From NCBI GenBank assembly GCA_023807065.1, contig JAJJLU010003665.1, positions 1 through 40,679 of the forward strand: 40,679 nt of DNA, given 5' to 3'. A program made the position numbers and the translations under genes. Of the stretch, positions 1 to 9,200 are shown one piece after another. The notes beneath the pieces are model-generated. The model was not told where the DNA came from and ran no database searches. It saw only the letters and a program-made list of their open reading frames with translations. Numbering within the stretch: position 1 is the first letter of the stretch; each line of letters begins with the position of its first letter. This DNA comes from Isotricha intestinalis. Its lineage: Eukaryota > Ciliophora > Litostomatea > Vestibuliferida > Isotrichidae.

Positions 1-70
1 TTAATAACACAAATCCTGCGACTGTACTTATTGTTAAAATTATTCCCATTATTAACTCACAGTCACACAT
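1..70 (-). CDS. N-terminal fragment of a small membrane protein (partial)
   Basis: An ATG at 70-68 on the minus strand opens a frame that runs off the left edge after 23 codons. The visible residues start Met-Cys-Asp-Cys-Glu-Leu and continue into a hydrophobic stretch (GIILTISTVAGFVLL), which looks like a transmembrane helix. The ATG is preceded by a run of A, as at most starts in this window, and the piece is richer in G and C than the flanking spacer. Nothing identifies the family. It lies about 120 bp upstream, in the map sense, of the stop of the WD40 gene on the same strand. Confidence 0.45.
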   Translation of the reverse strand, partial: MCDCELIMGIILTISTVAGFVLL

Positions 71-187
71 TTTTTTTTGGATATTTATTTATTTTACTTT
101 TTTAATCAAGAAATTTAATATTTAATTATTATTCTCTTTTATTTAAATCTTTATATTTAAATTATATCATTTAAATTTAATATTTTT

Positions 188-1102
188 TTAAAATTCTTCA
201 TCTCCTTTTCCCCAAAAATTTATACTTTCATCCCAAGAACAAGTTAAAATAACATTATTTTTTATTTGAATTATAGAAGAAACATCTTTATGTAAATCTA
301 ATTCAGAGATTTTTTCTCCAGTTTCATAATTCCATTGTGATATTTTTTTTCCAGAATTAGAACATATTATGCTATTATCACATAATAAATAAATACACCA
401 ATAATAATCAATATTTTCTTCTAAAATTTTTTCAATTTGATAATTATCAACATTTAAAATAATAATTTTTTGGAAAGTTCCAATTGCAATTAAATTATTA
501 TTTAGTTTTTCTAAAGAATTATTTCCGGAAACACATAATTCTAATTGGTAAATAATTTCCTGTCTCTGAATATGAAAAAAATAAAATTTTTTTTCTTTAA
601 ATTCAGAACCAAAACATACTCTATTATTTGAAATATTAATAATATCCCAAATATTATCATTAACAATATTAATTATTAAAATACATTGTTTATTTATTTC
701 ATTCCATATTCTTAAAGTTCTATCTTCAGAAGTAGAAATAAAATTTCCTTTTTTATTTTCTAATTCAATTACTTTATGAATTTCACCTTTATGACCATAA
801 AAAGTTATTTCACAATTAAATATTTCTTCTTCTGTATTATAAGACCATATTTTTATTGTTTGATCTCTTGAACCTGAAATTATTCTTTTTCTTGATATTT
901 GAGAAATTGAATATACTAAACTTGTATGTCCTATTAAAGTTAAAAGACATTGAAATGTTATTTGAGAAAAAATTTTTATAGTCTTATCTTGAGATGATGA
1001 TGCAAATTTATCGTCAGGAAGAGTTATTAATGAAAATATTTTATTTTCATCTTCATATTGTTCATTTATTAAAACTAAATTAGAAATATTAATTTTTTCC
1101 AT
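188..1102 (-). CDS. WD40-repeat protein
   Basis: A 304-residue protein built almost wholly of WD40 repeats, so probably a single beta-propeller acting as a protein-interaction scaffold. Blade-ending motifs visible in order are SSSQDKTIKIF, ISGSRDQTIKIW, ISTSEDRTLRIW and, near the C-terminus, LTCSWDESINFW, with GH dipeptides preceding several blades. The middle blades, from about residue 150 to 260, are more diverged. There is no extra domain, signal peptide or membrane segment. The length is about what seven blades need. The partner is unknown. The same style of repeat appears in the gene at 23970-25007 and in the decayed copy at 31195-32308, which suggests a family spread through this genome. 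Confidence 0.85.
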   Translation of the reverse strand: MEKINISNLVLINEQYEDENKIFSLITLPDDKFASSSQDKTIKIFSQITFQCLLTLIGHTSLVYSISQISRKRIISGSRDQTIKIWSYNTEEEIFNCEITFYGHKGEIHKVIELENKKGNFISTSEDRTLRIWNEINKQCILIINIVNDNIWDIINISNNRVCFGSEFKEKKFYFFHIQRQEIIYQLELCVSGNNSLEKLNNNLIAIGTFQKIIILNVDNYQIEKILEENIDYYWCIYLLCDNSIICSNSGKKISQWNYETGEKISELDLHKDVSSIIQIKNNVILTCSWDESINFWGKGDEEF

Positions 1103-2103
1103 TTGAAAGATTAAATTTTTTTTGAATATAAATTATTTCAAATTTTGCTTTTTATTATCAAGGTTTAAAGAGAATCATTTGAGTAATTTAAAAGTATTAT
1201 TTATTAAACATTAATAAATATATATAATGGCCAGTATATTTATTTAAGATTTATCAATTAAATGATATTTTCTTATTTAAATATTTTGACTATTGATAAT
1301 TAATATTTCTTTTAATCCTAAATTACTATGAATTAAATAAATAAAATTAACATAATATTATTCTTAATATAATGAATATAATACTTTAATAAGCATATTT
1401 TAAATAATTTGATTTAACTTTTTTAATTCTTTGATGTTGAAAAAATACAATGATTTCTTTAATTACTTTCATTAATTCATTTTCTCCTATTTCTAAATTT
1501 ATCGAATTTTTGTTCAATTTTAATTTCTTTGAATTTTTAAACATAAAAAATATATTTATATTTCTAAAAAATTCTTTCCGATCCTATAAAATATAATAAA
1601 TATTAATTAATATTTAAAAAAATAATATTTAAATACTATAAATAAATTTTTTTGAATTAATTTTTTAAATAAGTCATGATATTTTTTCAAATTTTTTATA
1701 AATTCTTTGAAAGACAATATATATGAGAAACATTTAAATATTTTTATTGAATATTTATATATTTCCTAATATCTTCCCTTTTTAATTAAATTCAAATTCT
1801 AATTATTAAATTTTCTAAGTTTCAATATTTTTGTAAATCAAATTCAAATAACAATTCAATTCAATAATACTGAATATAAACATTAAAAAGCATAAAATTG
1901 ATAATATTTTAACATAAACATTATTAAATAAAAAATAAATCAATTAAAAAACATTAGAATTTTATTAAATAAGATTGTTTGAAATATGTTAGAAATTATT
2001 TATCTGTAAAATCTTTTAAAATTAACAATCAATCATATTTAGATTAAATATTTTTTTTAATTAATGAACTTATAATACATTCTAATAAATTAAAAATATT
2101 TAA
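1103..2103. other. intergenic region, about 1 kb
   Basis: This spacer lies between the divergent WD40 gene (minus) and the nucleotidase gene (plus). Apart from the possible spliced fragment at 1386-1765 I see only A/T-rich sequence with short homopolymers. It should contain both promoters, but no defined promoter element can be named. No tRNA-like fold was seen. Confidence 0.5.
1386..1765 (-). CDS. possible spliced gene fragment or gene relic
   Basis: Two minus-strand open stretches look coding. 1765-1637 gives 43 codons after an upstream TAG. 1583-1386 gives 65 codons ending in TAA. They are joined in phase 0 by a candidate 53-nt GT-AG intron (1584-1636) that ends in TATAG. The predicted protein is Lys/Phe/Ile-rich with helical character (for example KEFIKNLKKYHDLFKKL, then ENELMKVIKEIIVFFQHQR). 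No ATG opens the first stretch, so either a further 5' exon is missing or the gene is decaying. I recognise no family. The coding look could be partly chance in such AT-rich DNA. Confidence 0.3.
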
Positions 2104-3015
2104 ATGGAGAAAATAGAAATATCTGACCAAATGAAATTCATTGAAAAATTAAATACTTTTAAAATAAAAAATTCAAATTATGATACAATTATGATTTCAG
2201 ATTTTGATTATACTCTCTCAGAAAGATATTATAATGGGAAAGAAATGTTTTCAACATATTGTTTCATTGATCAATCTGATATTGTAAATCAAAAAAATAG
2301 TAATTTTATTTCTGAAAGTCAAAAATTAAAATTAGAATATCTTCCAATTGAAACAAATATTCAATTGGATTTTGAATATAGAAAAAAGAAAATTAAAGAA
2401 TGGTTTATTAAAGCACTTGATTTATATGTTAATCTAAAATTTTCTAAAGAAGAATTAAATATTATGATTCAAGGAGAAGCTCAAAAAAATAATTTTATTT
2501 TCAGAAAAGGATTAAAAGAGTTATTTCAAAAATTAATAAATTATGATATTCCAATTATTATTATTTCAGGTGGATTAGAAAAACCTATTGATGTTATGTT
2601 AGAAAGTGTTATAGATAATTATCATCAATTAAAAGAAAAAAACAAAATTATTCTTTTAGCTAATTCTTTTTTATTTGATAAGAATGGAATTGTAAATGGA
2701 TATTCAAAACCAGTTATATATACTTTTAATAAAGAAGATATAATTAAAGATGAAATTCAAAAAAAATATCCTAATGTTAATAAAGTTTTTATTATGGGAG
2801 ATCATTTAAATGATTATGATTCAATAAAAGGACTTAATTTAAAAAGAAATAATATTATTGGAATTGGATTTATAAATTTATTAGAGAATGAGAGAAAAGA
2901 GAAAGAATTTCAATTAATTAAAAACTTTAAAGAAATTTATGATATTACTATAATAAATGGCTCTTTTTTATACTTAATTCAATTATTAGACTTAATATAT
3001 AAAAAATATAAGTGA
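2104..3015 (+). CDS. cytosolic 5'-nucleotidase III (UMPH-1/NT5C3-like HAD hydrolase)
   Basis: A 303-residue HAD-superfamily phosphatase whose layout matches the pyrimidine 5'-nucleotidase family, which dephosphorylates UMP/CMP in nucleotide salvage and RNA breakdown. Motif I is SDFDYTLS (about residues 32-39), with the nucleophile Asp and general acid Asp in the DxDxT order. The next residues (YNGKE) sit where the family has a KGK-type segment. Motif II is IISGG (near residue 155), and the motif IV acidic patch is MGDHLNDYDSIKG (about residues 236-248). The family's 'FDxxGxxxG' segment and the Lys near 'FNKEDIIKDE' are also visible. Length equals the family norm (about 290-330). The start is the first ATG after a stop-rich leader. 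The gene ends with TGA, one of the few here. Confidence 0.85.
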   Translation: MEKIEISDQMKFIEKLNTFKIKNSNYDTIMISDFDYTLSERYYNGKEMFSTYCFIDQSDIVNQKNSNFISESQKLKLEYLPIETNIQLDFEYRKKKIKEWFIKALDLYVNLKFSKEELNIMIQGEAQKNNFIFRKGLKELFQKLINYDIPIIIISGGLEKPIDVMLESVIDNYHQLKEKNKIILLANSFLFDKNGIVNGYSKPVIYTFNKEDIIKDEIQKKYPNVNKVFIMGDHLNDYDSIKGLNLKRNNIIGIGFINLLENERKEKEFQLIKNFKEIYDITIINGSFLYLIQLLDLIYKKYK

Positions 3016-3905
3016 AATGAAATCTAAAAATTAAAAATATAAAATATTATAATAATAAAAAATCAAAAGATAATTATAGTTATTGAGAGTATATCAAATT
3101 AAATAGAATCAATAAAAGCATCTTACAACCTAATATCAAACCAAATTATTTCAAATTAAAAAAGTTTTCTTATTTCATATTTTATTTTTTTGATAAAAAT
3201 CAATTTTAAATAAGATAGTCAATCATAAATACATATTTTTTTTCAGAGTTTTAAAAAATTAATATAAAGGGATTATTGAATAGAACTCATGGGAAAATAA
3301 TTATTAAATAATTACTTTTTAAATTTAGGTTTTTATTTGTATTATAGTATATTAAAATATATTATATTCTTTCTCAAATTCAAATATAACAACACTGATT
3401 TTTCTTTCCGTTTTTATTTTTTCTGAACTAAAAATTTCTAAATAATTCTTTAATAAACGAAAGCTTATCTTTATTTATAAATATTTTTTAATTCAATATA
3501 AATTCTTCCTTCTTGATTTGAAATTTTTTCTTCATTAATTAAATCAGTTTTAAATTTAAAATATTAATTAATTCAATTATTTTTTCACTTTGATTATCAT
3601 TACTTTTTTCTTTAATTTTTCAAAAAAAGAAAAATTCATGTTTTTATAGAACATTATTATTTCTTAGCAAAAATCTTTCTTATCAAATATTATCTCAAAT
3701 TAATAATTTTAAATGTTATTTTTCTTTATATATTATTCACCAAAAAACACAACTTTATATATATGAAATTTCATAAATAATTAATTTATTTAATTAAAAT
3801 TCAAAAAAAGATTTTATTATACTTTTGGAAATAAAATTTATAAAAATCTGGAAATGGTATTTTTAAATTTTTTTAATTAAATGATTTTTAAATTTAAATA
3901 AAAAA
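3016..3905. other. intergenic region holding a decayed coding fragment
   Basis: A spacer of about 0.9 kb between two plus-strand genes. Most of it is A/T-rich with no recognisable signal. The minus strand from about 3639 to 3350 carries a broken coding stretch, listed separately. No RNA gene seen. Confidence 0.5.
3350..3639 (-). pseudogene. decayed minus-strand coding fragment, unknown family
   Basis: Reading the minus strand from an ATG at 3639, coding-looking peptides continue only if the frame is changed several times. The successive pieces are MNFSFFEKLKK, then SNDNQSEKIIELINILNLK, then TDLINEEKISNQEGRIYIEL, then KLSFIKELFRNF, and finally SSEKIKTERKISVVIFEFEK. Each is free of stops and has the charged, alternating composition of real proteins here. 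Stops and +1/-1 shifts lie between them. Very short introns could explain one junction but not all. No family is recognised, so this is called a gene relic rather than a gene. Confidence 0.4.
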
Positions 3906-5046
3906 ATGAATAATAGTCAGAAAATAGAATTACTCAAACAAACAATTGAAGGTATAAGACAAGATATAGAAAAAATAAAAAATGTAAAAATAAAAATCAT
4001 AATAAAAAAAATAGAAACCAAAAAAGTATTTGAAAGAGAAAGAAAAAAAAGAAAATGAAATGTTAAATTTTAAAGAAATAGAAAATAAATATGAATTAGA
4101 AAATGAAAATGAAAATGAAAATAAAAATATAAATGAAGATGAAGAAGAAAGTATAATAAAAACGACTTATCAATGTGAAAATTCAGATGAAGAAAATAAT
4201 ATATTTAAAAATAAGGAAAATAAAATTGAAATAAATAATAATAACATAAAAAAAACACATTATAAAAGTAAATCTTATAATGATTTATTATTTAAAAACG
4301 AAAATTTTGAAAAAGAATCAAGAAATTCAAAAATAAAAAAAATTCCTTCATTTTTAAACAATCAAACAATAAAATATCAAAATGAAATAATAAAATTAAA
4401 ACAACAAATAAAAAATTTAGAAGAACAAAATGAAATATTAGAAATAAAAATAAATGAAGAAGAAGAAAGAAATTCTTCTCTTGAATCTCATAAAAAAATA
4501 AAAGATAAAACAAATGAAGAAATAATATTTCAAATTCAAAATTATTTAAATTTAAATTCAAAAGAAGAAATAATTCCTCAATTAAAAGAAATGATAATAT
4601 ATATTAAAGAAAATTCAGATTCAATTGATTTTCCAAATAAAGAAGCAAAATTAAGAGATGAATTAATTGAAAAATTAGAAGGATTATATTTAACTTTAAC
4701 AGGAAGTGAAAAAAAAGAAAATGAAAATATTGAAATTAATATTTTGTGGAAATGGGTTAAACATTTAGTTAATATTTTAGATGAATTAAATCAGGAAAAA
4801 GAAAATAATATCCTTATTTATCAAGAAATTAATCATAATGATGTTTATAAAAATTTTTGTAGTGAAATGTTAAACGAATTTAATTTGGATTCTATTGAAA
4901 ATTTAAAAGAATATATTAATAATTTATTAATGGAAAGTAATATTAATGAAAGAAGAGTTGAAAAAATTAAAAAATGTTTAATGAATGGAAATACGAAAAT
5001 AGAATATAATAAAAATTTGAATAAAAAAAATAAAAACAATGAGTGA
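3906..5046 (+). CDS. coiled-coil protein with a 31-nt intron
   Basis: I join 3906-3983 and 4015-5046. The first exon begins with ATG (MNNSQKIELLKQTIEG...) and gives exactly 26 codons. After removing a GTAAAA...ATAG intron of 31 nt, the second exon continues in frame from codon 27 to TGA. Without splicing, the upstream frame ends soon after, and the downstream frame is closed by a TAG that lies within the intron's 3' end. The protein is about 369 residues. It has an acidic Asn/Glu-rich part (about residues 40-75), a predicted coiled coil (about 145-185), and a better mixed C-terminal region with LWKWVKHLVNILDELNQEKE that looks conserved. Function is not recognised. An alternative start would be the in-frame ATG at 4063. 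Confidence 0.7.
3984..4014 (+). other. 31-nt GT-AG intron (predicted)
   Basis: The sequence begins GTAAAAATAA and ends AAAATAG. The exons on both sides are in frame (phase 0). The length is not a multiple of three and the final TAG would be an in-frame stop if retained, so splicing is needed to give one continuous protein. Its 5' end matches that of the Myb-gene intron (GTAAAA). Confidence 0.6.
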
Positions 5047-5146
5047 CAATTAAAAAAAGCTAAAAATTAAATTTTTTATTAAAAAAAAAAAATATAAAAA
5101 AATCATTAAAAAATTTAAAAAAAATCCAAAAAAAAAAAGAAAAAAA

Positions 5147-6055
5147 ATGTCAAATGAAAATCAAACTCAAGATTTACAATTTTTAAATGATATGATAACA
5201 TCAAATAATCCAATTCCAATGCCATCAATATCTCCAAATGAAGAAAAAACTGATAATACTCAAATTTTAATGCCTCCTGTTTATTCAAATCCAATTCCAA
5301 ATAATTTAAATGGAAATGAAGATAATATTATAAATGAAGGAAATTCAAATAATCAATCAACACAAAATGATTCAGCAGAAATAATATCAAATCCAATAAT
5401 GAATATAGAATTTAATTTACCAAAAGAAAAAGAAGAAAATAATAATGATTCAGTATTTAAAAATGAAACAAAAGAAAATATAGAAAATTATAGATTAACA
5501 ATAAGTCAATCTAATGAAAAACTAACAGAACCAATATCTGATTCTTTAAAAAGAGATTTATTTTTAATTTATACAAAATTAAAATATGTTATTAATCCTT
5601 TTAAATCAAATAATGAAAAAAATAAACATATTAAACAATGGGATTTATGGGGTCCTTTACTTTTTACTTGTCTTTTATCAATTACTCTTGCAATTAGAGC
5701 AAACCAAAAAGAAGATATTTTTATTTTAATTTTTGTTATTTTTTGGATTGGAAGTTTATTAGTTTTTATTAATTCTCATTTATTAGAAATTAAACTTAGT
5801 ATTTTTCATATTTTTTGTTTATTAGGTTATTGTATGTTTCCACTTAATATTTCTGCTTTAATTTTAATGGCTTTTAAATTTCATGAATTTTTCAGAATTA
5901 TTATTATTATTTTAGGATGTGTTTGGAGTACTTTTTCGGCTAGTGGATTTTTAAAAAGTATTATAGATGAAGATGATATTAGAGGATTAGTTTTATATCC
6001 TGTTATTTTATTATATCTTTTTTTAAGTGGGGTTATTTTAATGAATAGATTTTAA
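5147..6055 (+). CDS. YIPF6: YIPF6-like Yip1-domain membrane protein
   Basis: A 302-residue protein. The N-terminal 125 or so residues are Asn/Ser/Pro-rich and hydrophilic. The rest is the Yip1 domain. It opens with EPISDSLKRDLFLIYTKLKY, has a KQWDLWGPLL segment just before the first helix (near residue 165), and has LGYCMFPLN and LYPVILLYLFLSG further on, all matching YIPF6 of animals in order and spacing. Four to five transmembrane helices fill about residues 168-300. YIPF proteins sit in Golgi/ER membranes and act in Rab-linked vesicle transport. The C-terminus ends right after the last helix, as in the family. It starts 100 bp after the previous stop, in an A-rich leader. Confidence 0.88.
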   Translation: MSNENQTQDLQFLNDMITSNNPIPMPSISPNEEKTDNTQILMPPVYSNPIPNNLNGNEDNIINEGNSNNQSTQNDSAEIISNPIMNIEFNLPKEKEENNNDSVFKNETKENIENYRLTISQSNEKLTEPISDSLKRDLFLIYTKLKYVINPFKSNNEKNKHIKQWDLWGPLLFTCLLSITLAIRANQKEDIFILIFVIFWIGSLLVFINSHLLEIKLSIFHIFCLLGYCMFPLNISALILMAFKFHEFFRIIIIILGCVWSTFSASGFLKSIIDEDDIRGLVLYPVILLYLFLSGVILMNRF

Positions 6056-6338
6056 AAAGTTAATTTTTTTAAAATTCAATCCATTTAATTTATTTTATTT
6101 ATTTTTTATATATTTCATTTAATTATTTGTTTAAAAATATTTTATTTCTTTCATATTATATATTATTAATAATAAAGTAAAAGAAATAAAAATTCAGATT
6201 TATTTTAATATGAATTATTGTAAATTAAATAATTTGAAGATATTTGAAAAAGCAAATCATTTTATTTTATTTTATTTTTTAATTTAAATAAACATAATAT
6301 TAATATATAAAATTGATTAAAGAAATATAAATTAAAAA

Positions 6339-7328
6339 ATGAAATCAACAGTAACAAGTTTTACACAAACATTTGATAAAAATAAAATGTTAAATACATA
6401 TATGTCAACTCATTCTTTTCGTAGTTTTAATATGAATGATTTTAATTATTTAGATGTTGATAATTTAAAGGAAGAATTAATAAAAATTAAATCTCGGGAT
6501 AAGAGAAAAAATCCATATTATAATAATAAAAATATTAAAAGTGAATCAAACATTCAAAAAATTAATTTAAGAAAATCTTTTAATTATGAAAATACTTTCA
6601 ATTTAAAATCAGATTTCAAAGATAAAAATATTAAAAATATGAGAGAATTTTTTAATTTAAATATGAATAATAATAATAATACAATGATAAATTCACTTAA
6701 AATAAATTCAAAAAAGTTTAAAAATAAATTTGATATAATTCTAAACACAAATTATATAAATGATAAATATTATAAAATTAATTTAATTCAAAAAAAATAT
6801 AATGATTTAAAAATACAAACAAATAATTTATTCCATCAATTAGATATTTATAAAAATAAATGTAAAATAAACAAAGAAAATATAAATAAAGAAAAAAAAA
6901 ATAAAATTAATTTTGAAACATTTTATAAAGAAGAAAATGAAAATAAAGAATTTAATGATTTAAAAATAAAAGAATATGAACAATTAAAAAACGAAAATGA
7001 AACATTAAAAAAAGAAATAAACAATTTAAAAGAAAAAATAAAAATAGAAAGTCAAATGAATGAAAATAATAATATAAAAGAAGAAGAAAAAGAGGATCAA
7101 ACTTTAAAAATAGAAAAATCAGAACAAATAACTGAAAATGAAAATATAAAAGAAGAAAAATCAAATCAAAATGAAAAAGAAAATTTAAATGAAAATAAAG
7201 AATTGGAAGATACAGAAATAAAAATTGAAGAAAAGAAAATAAAAGAAGAAGAAGAAAAAGAAGAAAAAGAAGAAAAAGAAGAAAAAGAAGAAAAAGAAGA
7301 AAAAGAAACTCCATTAAAAAATGAATAA
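6339..7328 (+). CDS. coiled-coil protein with Lys/Glu repeat tail
   Basis: A 329-residue protein of unknown function. The N-terminal 60 residues (MKSTVTSFTQTFDKNKMLNT...) are Ser/Thr/Asn-rich and well mixed. From about residue 145 onward it is predicted coiled coil, with a clear heptad-like stretch KEYEQLKNENETLKKEINNL (about 208-227). The last 70 residues are almost only Glu and Lys and end in tandem KEE/EKE units (DNA 7251-7306). It has no membrane segment. A structural role is possible, but nothing shows which structure. Confidence 0.7.
   Translation: MKSTVTSFTQTFDKNKMLNTYMSTHSFRSFNMNDFNYLDVDNLKEELIKIKSRDKRKNPYYNNKNIKSESNIQKINLRKSFNYENTFNLKSDFKDKNIKNMREFFNLNMNNNNNTMINSLKINSKKFKNKFDIILNTNYINDKYYKINLIQKKYNDLKIQTNNLFHQLDIYKNKCKINKENINKEKKNKINFETFYKEENENKEFNDLKIKEYEQLKNENETLKKEINNLKEKIKIESQMNENNNIKEEEKEDQTLKIEKSEQITENENIKEEKSNQNEKENLNENKELEDTEIKIEEKKIKEEEEKEEKEEKEEKEEKEEKETPLKNE
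7251..7306 (+). repeat. 9-bp tandem repeat (gaagaaaaa)
   Basis: About six units of gaagaaaaa in frame at the end of the coiled-coil gene encode repeated Glu-Glu-Lys. The opposite strand reads as a false Leu/Phe-rich open frame. The array is pure enough to be prone to length variation. Confidence 0.85.
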
Positions 7329-7510
7329 ATTCTCCTTTGAAGGTAAAAAAACCATTAATTTTTTCAATCTAAAAATAATATAATTTAATTAAAAACCCAA
7401 AATATGAAAAAAAATTATAATATAAAAAAAATATAACTTAAGAAAAAAAAAATAAAAAAAAATCATTATAAAACCTTTTAAAAAAGAATAAAAAATATAA
7501 AGAAAAAAAA

Positions 7511-7888
7511 ATGTCTTCAAAAAAGAAAATCCAAATAACAGTTCCTATAAATACAAGAGAAGAACTGAATCCTTATTTAGATCCAAAGTATCAAAAAGTA
7601 GTAGTAATAAATGCATATGCACCATTTTGGGGACCATGTGATGTAGCAGAATCAATGTTAAAAAGATTTATTGAAGAACCAGCTAATGCAAATAAACTTG
7701 ATTTTCTCTCTATTCCTTGTGATCAAATTGAAGATATTGTTCCTAAAGAATGTGTCTTTGGTTCCAAACCAAAATATTTTATCTTTGTTAAAGGAGAATT
7801 ATATTCTTCTATTGACGGTATTAATTATCCTAAAATGACTGATGAAATTAATAAAAGTTATCAAAGATTTGAAGAATCTGTTGTTTAA
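7511..7888 (+). CDS. thioredoxin-fold protein with one active-site Cys
   Basis: A 125-residue single thioredoxin domain. The beta strand VVVINAYAPFWGPCD (about residues 30-44) aligns with the classic active site, but where WCGPC is expected the sequence is FWGPC. Only the second Cys (Cys43) remains. Further thioredoxin features are the helix after the site, the LDFLSIPCDQ strand, and the cis-Pro region KPKYFIFVKGE (about residues 93-103) with a following Gly-rich turn. This resembles the stand-alone thioredoxins tied to flagellar outer dynein arms and the thioredoxin part of NME8/NME9, an inference from general similarity. Without the first Cys a normal disulphide reductase cycle is unlikely, so a structural or chaperone-like role is more probable. 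Confidence 0.75.
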   Translation: MSSKKKIQITVPINTREELNPYLDPKYQKVVVINAYAPFWGPCDVAESMLKRFIEEPANANKLDFLSIPCDQIEDIVPKECVFGSKPKYFIFVKGELYSSIDGINYPKMTDEINKSYQRFEESVV

Positions 7889-8066
7889 ATATTATTATTT
7901 TTTTATTTTGTTTTTTTTTTAAAGATTAATTGAAAATTAAAATGTGTTTTTTTTTTTTTTGAAATGTTTATTTTTATTTTATTTTTTTTTTTAAGTTATT
8001 GTTTTTTTATTTATATTTTTTAATTGGTTTTTTATATTTTAAAAAATGTGATTTAAATTATTATTT

Positions 8067-9125
8067 CTAATTATAACCATATTTATCATATATTTCTGAA
8101 GTTTTATTATGAATATCAGTTGGGGAAAATTGATTTCTTAATTTATTAATGTAATTATTAGTTTGAATAGGATTATAATAAATATTTCCTGTTAAATTAA
8201 AATTATTATTATTATTATCAAAAAGTGTATTTCTCCCATTTTTAGAAAATAAAATATTTGTAATAAGATTATTATTAAAATTATTATTATTATAATTACT
8301 AATGTTATTATTAGTATTACCATAAATATTATTATTACTATTATTATGATTATTAGATGAAATATTATTATATGAATTTGAAGAATCGATATTTATAAAA
8401 TTATTTTTTTTTATACTTACACTTTTTTTTCTATTATGAAAATTTCCAATATTTATATTATTATTATTTAAATATCTTTCTTTTAAATAATCAGGTTGAT
8501 TAAATTCTAAATTTTTTCTGTTTATAAATCTTGATGACAAAGATTGTTTTAAATAATTATCATTTATTTCTACCAAAGAAGAATTTGAATTTTTTTTTTC
8601 TAAGGTTTTATCTTCATTTTCATTTTCGTTTTCGGTTTCTTTTAATTGTGTAATATAATAATTTTCAATTTTATTTAATTCATCTTTTAAATTTTTAACT
8701 TTATCTAACATTTCTTTTTCTTTTTCTTGATTTTTTTTCTCTTTCATCAATTTATATTTCACTAATTTTTTTTTCATTATTTGATTTTCTTGAAATAATT
8801 TTTTATTTTCTAACAATAAACTTTCAATCTTTTTTTTTACATCTGATGAAACTTTTTGAAAATTTTCTATAATTTTTTCCTTTTCACATAATATTTTCTT
8901 TAATTTTAAATTTTCAATTTTATATGAATTTATTACATTTTCATATTGACTATTTTTCTTTTTTAAAATTGATATATCATAACTTAATTTTTCATTAGTG
9001 TCTTTATTTTTAAAACGACCTTTATTTTTCCCTTGATTTTCATTTTGAAGTTTTTTAATTTCTTCTTTTTGTTCCATAATTTTTTGTTCTAAATTTTTTC
9101 TATTGTCATTCAAATTATTTTTCAT
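8067..9125 (-). CDS. coiled-coil protein with Asn-rich C-terminus
   Basis: A 352-residue protein of unknown function. Residues about 5-165 form a strong predicted coiled coil rich in Glu, Lys, Asn and Leu (for example NLEQKIMEQKEEIKKLQNEN). The region from about 215 to 320 is dominated by Asn with Ser, Ile and Tyr, encoded by long AAT runs. A short mixed tail (QFSPTDIHNKTSEIYDKYGYN) may be a conserved end. The stop is TAG, the only such case among the genes here. The gene converges with the thioredoxin-like gene across a T-rich spacer of about 180 bp. Confidence 0.7.
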   Translation of the reverse strand: MKNNLNDNRKNLEQKIMEQKEEIKKLQNENQGKNKGRFKNKDTNEKLSYDISILKKKNSQYENVINSYKIENLKLKKILCEKEKIIENFQKVSSDVKKKIESLLLENKKLFQENQIMKKKLVKYKLMKEKKNQEKEKEMLDKVKNLKDELNKIENYYITQLKETENENENEDKTLEKKNSNSSLVEINDNYLKQSLSSRFINRKNLEFNQPDYLKERYLNNNNINIGNFHNRKKSVSIKKNNFINIDSSNSYNNISSNNHNNSNNNIYGNTNNNISNYNNNNFNNNLITNILFSKNGRNTLFDNNNNNFNLTGNIYYNPIQTNNYINKLRNQFSPTDIHNKTSEIYDKYGYN

Positions 9126-9200
9126 AAATTAAAAAAAAAATTTAAAAAAATTTTAAAAAATATATAAAAAAAAATTAAAAACCAAAAATACAAATAATTC

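Noticed and set aside
4292..5039. Minus-strand open frames inside the coiled-coil gene
   Set aside because: Phe/Leu-rich mirror of A-rich codons; no domain, and the plus-strand frame is continuous.
6952..7314. Minus-strand Leu/Phe-rich open frame
   Set aside because: It is the reverse reading of the Glu/Lys repeats of the plus-strand coiled-coil gene; the composition is an artefact.
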